NCBI RefSeq assembly: GCF_014648435.1
Contig: NZ_BMRC01000002.1
Span: 186,001-250,000, forward strand
Direction of reading: 5' to 3'
Length of the DNA stretch: 64,000 nucleotides
Source: Nonomuraea spiralis
Lineage (GTDB): Bacteria; Actinomycetota; Actinomycetes; Streptosporangiales; Streptosporangiaceae
Shown here: positions 26,178 through 34,607 of the stretch, one piece after another
How the letters are laid out: each line of letters starts with the position of its first letter
Numbering within the stretch: the first letter of the stretch is position 1
Made by a program: the position numbers and the translations under genes
Notes under the pieces: model-generated
What the model was told of the DNA's origin: nothing
Database searches by the model: none
Seen by the model: the letters and a program-made list of their open reading frames with translations, nothing else

Positions 26178-27404
26178 ATGACCGCCCTCTACGACCGCGA
26201 ACCGTCCGTCGCCGCCCCCGCCGGGCTCTGGACCAGGGACTTCGTCCTGTATTTCGGCGCCAGGTCGGTGTCGTTGCTCGGCGACTCGATGATGCCCGTC
26301 GCGACCGCGCTGGCCGTCGGCGCGATCTACGGAGTGGCCGGCGTCGGGTACGTACTGGCCATCTGCACCGCCCCCTTCGTGGCCTTCATCCTGTTCGGTG
26401 GGGTGTTCGCCGACCGGCTGGGCGCGCGGGCCATGATGGTGACCGCGGACATCATCCGGATCTTCACCCAGACCGCCGTGGCCGTCGCCTTCTTCACCGG
26501 CACCCCGCCGCTCTGGCTGCTGCTGGCCGCCTCCTTCCTGTCCGGTACGGCGAGCGCGATGTTCCAGCCCGGCGTCAACGGCATGATCCCGCTCGTCGCC
26601 GAGGACCCGCAGCGCGCCAACGGCACCTTGAAGATCGCTGACGCGATGACCCAGCTCGGCGGGCCCGTCCTGGCGGGCGTGCTGATGGCGCTGACCGGCG
26701 CGGGCGCCGTCTACGCGGTCGACGCGGGGACGTTCCTGATCAGCGGACTGTGCCTGGCCCTCATTCGGCTGGCTCCCGCCCGCCGGGCCAAGGAGGAGCG
26801 TTCGACGGTCCTGGTGGACCTGCGGCGCGGCTGGGTGGAGTTCCGCTCCCGGAGCTGGATGTGGTCGGTGATCCTCATCTGGGTGGTCTTCGGGATCCTG
26901 GTCTTCGGCCCGTTCGTCCCGCTCAGCTCGCGCCTGATCGGCGACCGTCTCGGCGAGGCCGCGTACGGGTGGGTGATGGCCGGTCTCGGCGCCGGGACCG
27001 TGCTCGGCGGGGTGATCGCGATGCGGTTCCGGCCGTCACGGCCGCTGGCCGCGGGTGGGGCGGCCATCGTCGGGTTCGGGTTCATGCCGCTGGTGGTGGC
27101 GCTGGAGTTGCCGTTGCCGCTGCTGATGGCGGGGCATCTGGTGGGGGGGATGGCGTTGGCGTTCTGGGCGGTCATGTGGTCGACGAGCGTGCAGACGCAG
27201 GTGGCGCCCGACGTACTCAATCGGGTGACCGCCTACGAGATCGCGGGGTCGGTGTCCGGGATCGCGGTGGGGCAGGCGCTGGTGGGGCCGGTGTCGGAGG
27301 TGGTCAGCTCGCGGGACCTGCTGTTCGTCTCGGCGGGGGCCTCGTTCGCCGTCTGCGCTGCCCTGCTCCTCACCCCCTCCATCCGCCGCCTCCACCGCAC
27401 CTGA
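26178..27404 (+). CDS. MFS transporter (exporter-like)
   Basis: 408 residues with about 12 membrane helices: DFVLYFGARSVSLLGDSMMP at the start, GGVFADRLGARAMMVTADII between helices 2 and 3, and FQPGVNGMIPLVAEDPQRANG. This matches the MFS_3/enterobactin-exporter-like group common in actinobacteria. An upstream ATG (26145) is possible. 26178 is preferred because GGAG lies 9 bases ahead. It is divergent from the GlxA-type regulator, with 86 bases between, so control by that regulator is plausible. Confidence 0.9.
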   Translation: MTALYDREPSVAAPAGLWTRDFVLYFGARSVSLLGDSMMPVATALAVGAIYGVAGVGYVLAICTAPFVAFILFGGVFADRLGARAMMVTADIIRIFTQTAVAVAFFTGTPPLWLLLAASFLSGTASAMFQPGVNGMIPLVAEDPQRANGTLKIADAMTQLGGPVLAGVLMALTGAGAVYAVDAGTFLISGLCLALIRLAPARRAKEERSTVLVDLRRGWVEFRSRSWMWSVILIWVVFGILVFGPFVPLSSRLIGDRLGEAAYGWVMAGLGAGTVLGGVIAMRFRPSRPLAAGGAAIVGFGFMPLVVALELPLPLLMAGHLVGGMALAFWAVMWSTSVQTQVAPDVLNRVTAYEIAGSVSGIAVGQALVGPVSEVVSSRDLLFVSAGASFAVCAALLLTPSIRRLHRT

Positions 27405-27724
27405 CACCGGGCCCCATCACCCCGTCCTGACCGTCGGACGTCCGGGGCGGTGCCCCCGCCACCTGCACCTGACTTCGGGAGGCGGGCGGCGAGCTGCCCG
27501 CCTCCCGCGCCCGACGCCCAGGGCCTCGGAGGGGGCGAGCTCGCCGCCCCCCCGCGCTGTCCCCCGCGCCGCCCCCGCGCTGTCCCCCGCGCCCGCAGTC
27601 CTGCACCCGCCCCAGGCGCCCGCCGCCGAGGCCATCCCCACCGTCCCCGGCCCTCTACGGTCTGCGGGTGTTCGCTGGGGCCGGCGGTTGGGATGGGGGG
27701 TTTGGGGGGTGGTTGACTCGGGGG
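27405..27724. other. GC-skewed intergenic region, no gene seen
   Basis: About 320 bases. The first part is a very C-rich, proline-like low-complexity stretch whose long frames on both strands are compositional. The last 60 bases switch to runs of G and T on the plus strand (27690-27725), a possible G-quadruplex just ahead of the TauE gene. No RNA gene or protein recognised. Confidence 0.6.
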
Positions 27725-28450
27725 GTGGAAGATGCGGTTTTGGTGGTTGTTGTTGGTGGTTTGGCCGTATTTGTGGGGGCGGTGGTTCAGGGGAGTGTGG
27801 GGTTCGGGCTCGGGCTGGTGGCGGCGCCCGTGATGACGATGCTCGACCACACCGTGATGCCCGGCGCGATCCAGGTGGTCAACATGACCCTGCCGCTGTT
27901 CACGCTGGCCGCGGAGTGGCGGCGGGTGGATTGGCGGGGGCTCGGGTTCGCGGTGCTCGGCAGGCTGCCCGGCAGCGCCGTCGGCGCGTTCATCGTCGTG
28001 TACGTCTCGGTCCAGGCACTGGGCGTCTTCGTCGGCGTCATGGTGCTGCTGGCCGTCGGCCTCACCGCCCGTACGGTCAGCGTCACCCGCAACGGCGCGA
28101 CGATCACCGGCGCGGGCTTCGTGTCCGGGATCACCGGCACCGCCACGGGCATCGGCGGCCCGCCCCTCGCGCTGGTGTACCAGAACGCCAAGGGGCCCCA
28201 GATCCGGGCGACCCTGGCGATGTTCTTCTTCCTCAGCGCCGCCCAGTCGATGGTGGTCCTGGCGCTCGTCGGCCACCTGCCCGCCCGCGCGCTCGCCACG
28301 GGCGCGACGCTGATCGTGCCGATGGTGCTGGGCTTCCTGGCGTCGGGCCCGCTGCGGCGCCACCTCGACGGCGGCAAGGTACGTGTGGCCGTCCTGCTCG
28401 TGGCCACCACCTCGGCGCTGGCCCTGATCACGCAGAGCCTGCTCGCCTGA
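27725..28450 (+). CDS. TauE/SafE family permease
   Basis: 241 residues with 7-8 membrane helices. The two-half TauE/SafE architecture is recognisable from GAVVQGSVGFGLGLVAAPVM near the N-terminus and GFVSGITGTATGIGGPPLAL in the second half. Family members are linked to sulfite/sulfonate-type anion export. The N-terminus is embedded in a G/T-rich stretch with unusual base use for this window. GTG 27725 is taken as start because the hydrophobic helix begins at once. It converges with the DinB-like gene, with 9 bases between. Confidence 0.85.
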   Translation: MEDAVLVVVVGGLAVFVGAVVQGSVGFGLGLVAAPVMTMLDHTVMPGAIQVVNMTLPLFTLAAEWRRVDWRGLGFAVLGRLPGSAVGAFIVVYVSVQALGVFVGVMVLLAVGLTARTVSVTRNGATITGAGFVSGITGTATGIGGPPLALVYQNAKGPQIRATLAMFFFLSAAQSMVVLALVGHLPARALATGATLIVPMVLGFLASGPLRRHLDGGKVRVAVLLVATTSALALITQSLLA

Positions 28451-28459
28451 ACGGCCCGG

Positions 28460-28999
28460 CTACTCGCCCGTCAATCCGTCGACGGACTCGCGGATGAGGT
28501 CGGCGTGGCCGGCGTGGCGGCCGTACTCCTCGATCATGTGGACGAGGATCCAGCGCAGGCTGGGGCTCCGGCCGTCGGGCCAGGCGCGCCGGGCGGGCTG
28601 GTCGAGGCCGCCGGTGGCCAGGGCCTCGGCGAGCAGGTCGCGGGAGCGGGCCACCGCGTCGCGCCAGAGCGCCAGCAGCTCGCCGGGGGTGTCGTCGGCG
28701 GCCGAGTGCCAGTCCCAGTCGGGGTCGGCGTTCCAGTCGACGGTGTTCCACGGGGGATGCGGCTCGCGGTCGTGGAGCCGGCGGGAGAACCAGTGGTCCT
28801 CGACGTAGGCCAGGTGCTTGAGCATGCCGCCGAGTGTCAGGGGGGAGGCGGCGGCGGTGGTGTTCAGGCCCGCCGCGTCGAGGCCGGAGCACTTCCACTC
28901 CAAGGTGGCCCGCAGGAAGTCGAGGTAGCCCAGGAGGGTCGCCGTCTCGTCGCCCATGAGAGGCGGCTCGGGGCGTCCCTGTTCGTCGAAGTCGGTCAT
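28460..28999 (-). CDS. DinB-like DUF664 protein
   Basis: 179 residues of the DinB/DUF664 four-helix-bundle superfamily: ETATLLGYLDFLRATLEWKC, LTLGGMLKHLAYVEDHWF (metal His), and WILVHMIEEYGRHAGHADLI (two more His). The three-His metal site is intact. Actinobacterial relatives include mycothiol-dependent maleylpyruvate isomerases and bacillithiol/mycothiol transferases; no partner gene here points to a substrate. It begins MTDFDEQGRPEPPLMGDE, the typical DUF664 start. Confidence 0.85.
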   Translation of the reverse strand: MTDFDEQGRPEPPLMGDETATLLGYLDFLRATLEWKCSGLDAAGLNTTAAASPLTLGGMLKHLAYVEDHWFSRRLHDREPHPPWNTVDWNADPDWDWHSAADDTPGELLALWRDAVARSRDLLAEALATGGLDQPARRAWPDGRSPSLRWILVHMIEEYGRHAGHADLIRESVDGLTGE

Positions 29000-29552
29000 G
29001 AGCGGACAGCGTACCGGCCGGGCCTCCCGTACCCGCAAGGGCGAGGACGAGCCGCCGGCCACCGCGCGCCCGGTACGCCGGCGGGGCGGCGGCGTGACAA
29101 GGGGGCGCTGGTTGGCCCATGGGGACGACAGATGGCCCAGCGGGGAGCGGTAGGCCAGCATCGGCGCGACTCCCAGTCATTGGCGGCGCTTCCCGGCTGC
29201 TGTCGGCCGGGGACGACCGGGTGGGACCAACTCCGTACACATGCCTGCGAGTTGAGAGTCGGCCGCGTCCAGAGGGTGAGGTCGCTGCTGGCAGCGGCGT
29301 TGGCGTGAAAGATGTGCCACCAGCCTTCTCCCGGCGGATCCTTTAGATGTCGCCATCGGCAGAGAGCAGGACGCGGTCGTTGGGCCATTCGGGGCTGACG
29401 ACGTCGAGGCCCCAGCCGTCCGGGGTGGTGCTGTGCAGGCCGCCGCCGAAGAGGCCGGCGAGGTGCACCGGGTGCCCGCGACAGGTCCAAGCCCGGGGTA
29501 AGTCCGGTCGCCGCGCCACCGCGGACGTCCGTCTCGCTTGACCTCTTGCGCG
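29000..29552. other. Gene-poor interval with a short orphan reading frame
   Basis: About 550 bases. A minus-strand frame, 29519-29343, follows the LysR gene and reads HLAGLFGGGLHSTTPDGWGL then EWPNDRVLLSADGDI before a stop. It has good codon bias but no ribosome site. In the next frame downstream, EGWWHIFHANAAASSDLTLW also looks once-coding, so a frameshifted small gene is likely. I do not recognise the family. Confidence 0.4.
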
Positions 29553-30455
29553 TCAGTCCGGCAGCCAGTGCAGCTCGTGCGCCAGGGTTCTGGCGACGGC
29601 ACGGACGCGGCGGTGCAGTGGCGACGGCTCGCGTGGGAGGACCAGGTGGATCGTCAGGCTGGGCGCGCCCCGCAGCGGTCGCCAGGTGAGACCGGCCGGT
29701 GATGTCGTGATCGCGGCTTCTCCTGCCGGGGCGAGGGTGACCCCGTCGAGCAGGTCGCGCTGAGACATGTCGAAAGAGACTGCGGGCGTGTGGAATCGGG
29801 GGTGTGGTCGGGTGTCTCGGAACAGTGCGGACAGCTGATCGTGGATCACGGGGTTGGCCGCACGGTCCGGGAGTCGCAGCGGATACGCGGCCGCGTCGGC
29901 GATCTCGATCTCCGGGTGTTCGGCCAGCGGATGGTGCTGCGCCAGCTGGACCCCGATGCGCTGACGTCGCAGCAGGAACCGGCGCACGCCACGGCCCGGC
30001 TGTTCACCGCGGGTGATCCCGGCATCGATGCGGCCGTCGGCGACCGCGGGGGAGATCTCCGGTGTCGCCATCGGGACCGCGCTGACCTCAAGGCCGCTGT
30101 TGCCGCGAATCAGCCTGTCCACCAGGGTCGGTGCCGTCTCGGCCCCGGTGCTGAGGCTGTAGCCGATGCGCAGCGTGCCCAGTTCGCCGGCCGCCGCGCT
30201 CCGGGCGGTGTCCCAGGCCCGGTCCAGCGCCGCCAGCGCGGGCGGCGCGGACTCCGCCAAAGCCGCACCGGCCGTGGTCAATACGACGCTACGCGTGTTG
30301 CGGACCAGCAGGGCCGTACCGAGTTCCGCCTCCAATCGGCGCATCCGGGCGCTGAGTGCGGGCTGTGCGATACCGATCCGTGCGGCCGCGCGGGTGAAGT
30401 TCAACTCCTGTGCCAGCACCAGGAAGTACCGCAGGCTCACCGTATCCGGCGCCAC
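29553..30455 (-). CDS. LysR family transcriptional regulator
   Basis: 300 residues. The N-terminal winged helix (VSLRYFLVLAQELNFTRAAA, then RIGIAQPALSARMRRLEAELG) is followed by a periplasmic-binding-like effector domain. Start is GTG at 30455 with GGGAGGG upstream, rather than the more distal ATG, because the family begins a few residues before the LRYF helix. It is divergent from the DUF1330 gene, whose expression it may control; the 188-base region between them contains ATCGATCGAT and other short symmetries but no site I can assign confidently. Confidence 0.92.
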   Translation of the reverse strand: MAPDTVSLRYFLVLAQELNFTRAAARIGIAQPALSARMRRLEAELGTALLVRNTRSVVLTTAGAALAESAPPALAALDRAWDTARSAAAGELGTLRIGYSLSTGAETAPTLVDRLIRGNSGLEVSAVPMATPEISPAVADGRIDAGITRGEQPGRGVRRFLLRRQRIGVQLAQHHPLAEHPEIEIADAAAYPLRLPDRAANPVIHDQLSALFRDTRPHPRFHTPAVSFDMSQRDLLDGVTLAPAGEAAITTSPAGLTWRPLRGAPSLTIHLVLPREPSPLHRRVRAVARTLAHELHWLPD

Positions 30456-30643
30456 GTGCCCTCCCTGCCGATTGATAACGATCCGTTCTGAGTCTATCTC
30501 GTACCGATCTTTCCCTCGGCCGAACATCAAGCCCTAACCTGCGCATATGACGATTCAACTGACCGCAGTACCCGGCGCCGGGATCGATCGATATGAGTGT
30601 CAATTCGAAGTCGGACGTGTCCGGCCGAACACAGGAGGTTTCC

Positions 30644-30949
30644 ATGGCTAAGGGCTACTGGGTCAGCGTCTACCCCGCCATTTCCGACACTGAGAGGCTG
30701 ACTGCCTACGACAAGCTGGCCGGTCCGGCTGTCCAGGCCGGGGGCGGGCGCAACCTGGTCCTCCTCCCGTCCTTCGGCGGTCGAGTCGTCGCCCACGAGG
30801 CCGGAATCACGCAGCGTGTCGTTCTGATCGAGTTCGACAGCTTTGAACAGGCCGTCGCGGCATACGAGAGCGAGGCATACCAGAAGGCGCTGGTGGCCTT
30901 CCCCGACGGCGTCGAGCGCGACTTCCGCATCGTCGAAGGCATCGACTGA
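30644..30949 (+). CDS. DUF1330 domain protein
   Basis: 101 residues: MAKGYWVSVYPAISDTERLT, then GGGRNLVLLPSFGGRVVAHEAGI and RVVLIEFDSFEQAVAAYES, ending in an EGID tail. This is the small dimeric alpha/beta-barrel DUF1330 family of unknown function. AGGAGG lies 7 bases before the ATG. It is divergent from the LysR gene and followed by a short hairpin (30963-30981). Confidence 0.9.
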   Translation: MAKGYWVSVYPAISDTERLTAYDKLAGPAVQAGGGRNLVLLPSFGGRVVAHEAGITQRVVLIEFDSFEQAVAAYESEAYQKALVAFPDGVERDFRIVEGID

Positions 30950-30962
30950 CCGAGGTCCAGTC

Positions 30963-30981
30963 GGATCTTCACTGAAGATCC
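30963..30981 (+). terminator. Small palindromic terminator after DUF1330
   Basis: GGATCTTCA and TGAAGATCC form a 9-base inverted repeat around a single C, 14 bases after the stop codon. The usable stem is about 7 base pairs with a 5-base loop and no clear T-run. Confidence 0.45.
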
Positions 30982-31158
30982 ACCATCTTGGTCTTCGCTG
31001 GTGCGGCTGCTGGTGTGGCGGGGTTCGCGGGTGCTCGTGCCGCCCTTGCGCGGCGGGAGCCCGGCCACGACCTGGCCGTCGCGGGGCACCCACACCAGCG
31101 GCACCGGCCCCACTCCCGGCGCCGTGACCACACGGCCGTCTTCTCCGCTGTGCTCGTC

Positions 31159-31463
31159 TCACGCTCCCCTCGGACCGGGCTGCCGGTCTGGGGCGAGGTC
31201 GAGGTGGTTGCTCATGTCGAGTTCCAGGCGGCCGTACAGGTTGAGGTGGCTCCAGAAGAGAGCGGAAAGGCCGCGCAGGTCCTAGGGGTGAGGCGGGCGC
31301 GCTGCTTGGGGGCGTCGCGCAGGACGATCTGGATCAGATGGGTGTCGAGGCAGGCGATGGTCGCCTGGATCAGGTGCAGGGCGAGGGCGGACACCTCGAC
31401 ATGCTCGCGGTCGTCGCCGGCCCTGCCGTAGAAGATGACCTTGTTCGCCGAGCTCGCCGACAC
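31159..31463 (-). pseudogene. tnpA: C-terminal remnant of a Tn3-family transposase
   Basis: One minus-strand frame reads KVIFYGRAGDDREHVEVSAL and ALHLIQATIACLDTHLIQIV. After a frameshift near 31270 a second frame continues with ALFWSHLNLYGRLELDMSNH and reaches a stop at 31159. This is the conserved C-terminus of Tn3-type transposases, where LNLYGRFxLDM is characteristic. The large N-terminal part and catalytic core are gone. Confidence 0.7.
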
Positions 31464-31754
31464 CGGGCAGGTGCGGCCGAGCCGAGCCGATGTTCTTCAG
31501 CCGCGGGACGTCGCCAACGCCAACAGCACCGGATGCCTGGCCGTCCACCTGCTCGACACGACAGAGGCACAGACGACACCCTCAGCCGACCGGCCGGTGT
31601 GCTCGCTTCGGCCCGACGCGGGCCTGCGGGCATCACGACCCGGGTCGGTGGGTTGGCGGTGGTCCGCGACGGACACCGAGGCGACGACTGGACCGTCCTC
31701 TTCCGCGATCCGCGCATGGGGCCGGGGCTGTCCGCTGCGGTCAGGCGTTGGCAT

Positions 31755-32138
31755 CCAGTGGTCGAGGGCGCGGCTGAGTGTCCATCGGGAGACGCGCAGC
31801 TCGGCGGCGACGGCGGTTCGGGTTTGTCCGGCGCCGAGCAGGATGCGGGCGTCGGCGATCCGTTCGGAGGTCAGGGCGCGAGGACGGCCGCCGACGCGGC
31901 CTCGGGCGCGGGCGGCGTCGAGGCCTTCGCGGGTGCGGAAGTGGCGGCGGTTGGCGTGCAGGTCGTCTTCGGCGATGGCGAGGAGTTCGCGGGTGTCGCG
32001 GCCCAGCCGGGTCAGGTCGAGCACGACGAGGGTGTCGCCGCGGCGCATGTGACCGAGGGCGGCGGTCAGGCCGGGCCCGGTGATGCCCTTGACGCCGGAT
32101 GCCTCTACCGGGCATTCGCCGAAGCCGAGGCGGTAGCC
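31755..32138 (-). pseudogene. tnpR: Resolvase (serine recombinase) remnant with internal deletion
   Basis: The frame reads MRRGDTLVVLDLTRLGRDTR, typical of the catalytic domain, then jumps from AIAEDDLHANRRHF directly to RTREGLDAARARGRVGGRPR and the C-terminal helix-turn-helix. A normal Tn3-type resolvase has roughly 40 more residues at that point, including the helix-E region, and an N-terminal Ser-bearing segment that is also missing. It cannot be active. With the transposase remnant it marks an old Tn3-family insertion. Confidence 0.7.
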
Positions 32139-32164
32139 CGAACCCGCACCCACTACCGGCCCCG

Positions 32165-32467
32165 CTACCCGCCTGTTGCCGGTTTCCGCCGTACCTTGGC
32201 CGCACCCCGGCCGCAGCCGGCGTCGAGGATCCGCCGGCCGGTCAGGTTCCCGGCGAGCTCGAGCATCGCGGGCCGCGCGTAGTACGCGTTCAGGGGGCCG
32301 GCCTCGTTCTCGGCCGCGTACCCCTCGGCGAGACTTCGGCCCAGCAGTCTCGGCGGCACCGTAGCGGCCTCTCCTCGCTCCTCGTACGCGCGGAACTCGC
32401 CAACTCGAGCGCACATCAGCCGACTCAGGCGCTCAGCCGGACCTGCCCTGCGGCCACGCGAGGCCAA
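32165..32467 (-). pseudogene. Truncated SAM-dependent methyltransferase N-terminus
   Basis: The frame includes GYAAENEAGPLNAYYARPAM and GNLTGRRILDAGCGRGAA, the start and motif I of a class I small-molecule methyltransferase. It then runs into unrelated sequence (KVRRKPATGG) and stops. The junction lies 27 bases from the resolvase remnant, so the transposon probably cut this gene. Confidence 0.6.
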
Positions 32468-32546
32468 CTACCGCTCCCAGATGGGCCACCTGTCGCCCCC
32501 GACATCGGCGGCGCGGTGTCGGGGAGGTTGAGGTCACGTGTCTGGA

Positions 32547-32625
32547 TTGTTACCCGATACAACAAACTCCCCACGCGAGGGGTCTTCCAAAGCAGGCCGT
32601 CGCGGAATACGTTGCCGCAAACAAC
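32547..32625. promoter_or_regulatory. Operator-like palindromes ahead of xylF
   Basis: TTGTTACCCGATACAACAA (32547-32565) has 5-base inverted ends. GTTGCCGCAAACAAC (32611-32625) is a second GTTG/CAAC pair. Both precede the ABC transporter operon, whose last gene is a ROK regulator that may bind here. Confidence 0.45.
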
Positions 32626-32663
32626 ATTCATCCGGGCCCCTCCGGAAGAAAGGACCCTGCATC

Positions 32664-33782
32664 ATGCGCAAGGGGATCCTCAGCCTGACCGCCGCGGCGG
32701 CGACGCTCGCCCTCGGTCTCACCGCCTGCGGGGGCGAAAGCGGTCAGACCAGTACCACCGCCAGCTCGTCCGCCACAGCGGCGCAGTCCGCGAAGGCCGG
32801 CAAGATCGGCGTCATCCTCCCGGACAGCAAGTCGTCGGCTCGATGGGAGACGGCGGACCGCAAGTACCTGGAAGAGGCGTTCAAGGCCGCCGGCGTCGAG
32901 TACGACATCCAGAACGCCCAGAACGACAAGACGGCGTTCCAGACCATCGCCGACCAGATGATCACGAACGGGGCCACCGTCCTGATGATCGTGAACCTGG
33001 ACAGCGGCAGCGGCAAGGCCGTGATCGAGAAGGCCAAGTCGCAGGGCGTGGCCACCATCGACTACGACCGCCTGACGCTGGGCGGCGGCGCCGCCTACTA
33101 CGTCAGCTTCGACAACACCAAGGTCGGCACGCTCCAGGGCGAGGGCCTGAGCAAGTGCCTGGCCGACAAGAAGGCCGACAAGCCCATCGTCGCCTACCTG
33201 AACGGCTCGCCGACCGATAACAACGCGACCCTGTTCAAGAACGGCTACGACGGCGTGCTCAAGCCCAAGTTCGACTCCGGCGAGTACGTCAAGGGCCCCG
33301 ACCAGGCCGTGCCCGACTGGGACAACGCCCAGGCCGGGACGATCTTCGAGCAGATGCTCACCCAGCAGCCGAAGATCGCCGGCGTGCTGGCCGCCAACGA
33401 CGGCCTCGGCAACGCCGCCATCACCGTGCTGAAGAAGCAGAACCTCAACGGCAAGGTGCCGGTCACCGGCCAGGACGCGACCGTCCAGGGCCTGCAGAAC
33501 ATCCTGGTCGGCGACCAGTGCATGACGGTCTACAAGGCGGTCAAGAAGGAGGCCGACGCCGGGGCCAAGCTCGCCGTCGCGCTGGCCAAGGGCGAGAAGC
33601 CCACGGCGAGCTCCAGCGTCAAGGACCCCGAGACCAGCCAGGACGTGCCCTCCGAGCTGCTGGACCCGCAGGCCATCACCTTCGACACCGTCAAGGACGT
33701 CGTGGCCGACGGTTACGTCACCAAGGAGGAGCTCTGCACCGCCGACTTCGCCAAGAAGTGCACTGAGGCCGGAATTCAATAG
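32664..33782 (+). CDS. xylF: Xylose-type ABC transporter substrate-binding lipoprotein
   Basis: 372 residues. The lipoprotein signal peptide (MRKGILSLTAAAATLALGLT) ends in a lipobox LTAC, followed by a Ser/Thr linker and a periplasmic-binding type I domain: KIGVILPDSKSSARWETADR, LMIVNLDSGSGKAVIEKAK, GVATIDYDRLTLGGGAAYYVSFDN and IAGVLAANDGLGNAAI. These follow D-xylose-binding XylF closely. The start at 32664 has AGAAAGGA upstream. A hairpin separates it from the ATPase gene, consistent with higher expression of the binding protein. Confidence 0.9.
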   Translation: MRKGILSLTAAAATLALGLTACGGESGQTSTTASSSATAAQSAKAGKIGVILPDSKSSARWETADRKYLEEAFKAAGVEYDIQNAQNDKTAFQTIADQMITNGATVLMIVNLDSGSGKAVIEKAKSQGVATIDYDRLTLGGGAAYYVSFDNTKVGTLQGEGLSKCLADKKADKPIVAYLNGSPTDNNATLFKNGYDGVLKPKFDSGEYVKGPDQAVPDWDNAQAGTIFEQMLTQQPKIAGVLAANDGLGNAAITVLKKQNLNGKVPVTGQDATVQGLQNILVGDQCMTVYKAVKKEADAGAKLAVALAKGEKPTASSSVKDPETSQDVPSELLDPQAITFDTVKDVVADGYVTKEELCTADFAKKCTEAGIQ

Positions 33783-33789
33783 CATGGAA

Positions 33790-33826
33790 GGGTGCGGCCG
33801 GGTGCCATCGGCGCGGGGCCGCACCC
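33790..33826 (+). terminator. Intra-operon hairpin between xylF and xylG
   Basis: GGGTGCGGCC pairs perfectly with GGCCGCACCC across a 17-base loop and is followed by CTCTTTA. It lies between the binding protein gene and the ATPase gene and probably acts as a partial terminator or mRNA stabiliser. Confidence 0.7.
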
Positions 33827-33842
33827 CTCTTTAGGGAGCCCC

Positions 33843-34607
33843 ATGACCCCCCTCCTCGAAGTGCGCGGGATCGACAAGAGCTTCGGTCCGGTGAAGGTGC
33901 TGCACGAGGTCGAGTTCTCCGCCTACCCCGGCGAGGTCACGGCCCTCGTCGGTGACAACGGCGCGGGCAAGTCGACGCTGGTCAAGTGCATCGGCGGCAT
34001 CTACCCGATCGACTCGGGACAGATCTTCTTCGACGGCCGCCAGGTCACCGTCCACACCCCCCGGGACGCGGGCGAGCTCGGCATCGAGATCGTCTACCAG
34101 GACCTGGCGCTCTGCGACAACCTCGACATCGTCCAGAACATGTTCCTCGGCAGGGAACGCAAGAACGGCTTCCTGCTCGACGAGGACAGCATGGAGGAAC
34201 TGGCCGAGAAGACCCTCAGCAGCCTGTCCGTGCGTACGGTGAAGTCCATCAGGCAGCAGGTCTCCAGCCTGTCCGGCGGCCAGCGCCAGACCGTCGCGAT
34301 CGCCAAGGCCGTCCTGTGGAACAGCAAGGTCGTCATCCTCGACGAGCCGACCGCGGCCCTCGGCGTCGCCCAGACGGCGCAGGTGCTCGAACTCGTGCGA
34401 AGGCTGGCCGACACGGGCCTGGCGGTCGTCCTCATCTCGCACAACATGAACGACGTGTTCGCCGTCTCCGACCGGATCGCGGCGCTCTACCTCGGCAGGA
34501 TGGCCGCGCAGGTCAAGACCGCCGACGTGACGCACGCCCAGGTCGTCGAACTGATCACCTCGGGTCGCAGCGGCGAACTCGGCCTCAAGAACGGGGTCAC
34601 CTCATGA
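33843..34607 (+). CDS. xylG: Xylose-type ABC transporter ATPase (single domain)
   Basis: 254 residues with Walker A GDNGAGKSTL, signature SSLSGGQRQTVAIAKAV and Walker B KVVILDEPTAALGV. E. coli XylG has two fused ATPase domains (about 510 residues); this protein has only one, so two copies would dimerise, as in several actinobacterial and Thermus-type sugar systems. Its stop overlaps the permease start by 4 bases (ATGA). Confidence 0.92.
   Translation: MTPLLEVRGIDKSFGPVKVLHEVEFSAYPGEVTALVGDNGAGKSTLVKCIGGIYPIDSGQIFFDGRQVTVHTPRDAGELGIEIVYQDLALCDNLDIVQNMFLGRERKNGFLLDEDSMEELAEKTLSSLSVRTVKSIRQQVSSLSGGQRQTVAIAKAVLWNSKVVILDEPTAALGVAQTAQVLELVRRLADTGLAVVLISHNMNDVFAVSDRIAALYLGRMAAQVKTADVTHAQVVELITSGRSGELGLKNGVTS

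Larger units (their letters stand above)
30982..32663. other. Mobile-element graveyard
   Basis: About 1.7 kb with no intact gene. It holds remains of a Tn3-type transposase, a resolvase and a truncated methyltransferase, each listed separately, all on the minus strand. The right end (32470-32663) is the upstream region of the xylose-type transporter with two palindromes. Confidence 0.7.

Noticed and set aside
27405..27660. Proline-rich protein genes in the C-rich stretch
   Set aside because: Open frames occur on both strands at once and follow from base composition; no start signals or conserved motif.
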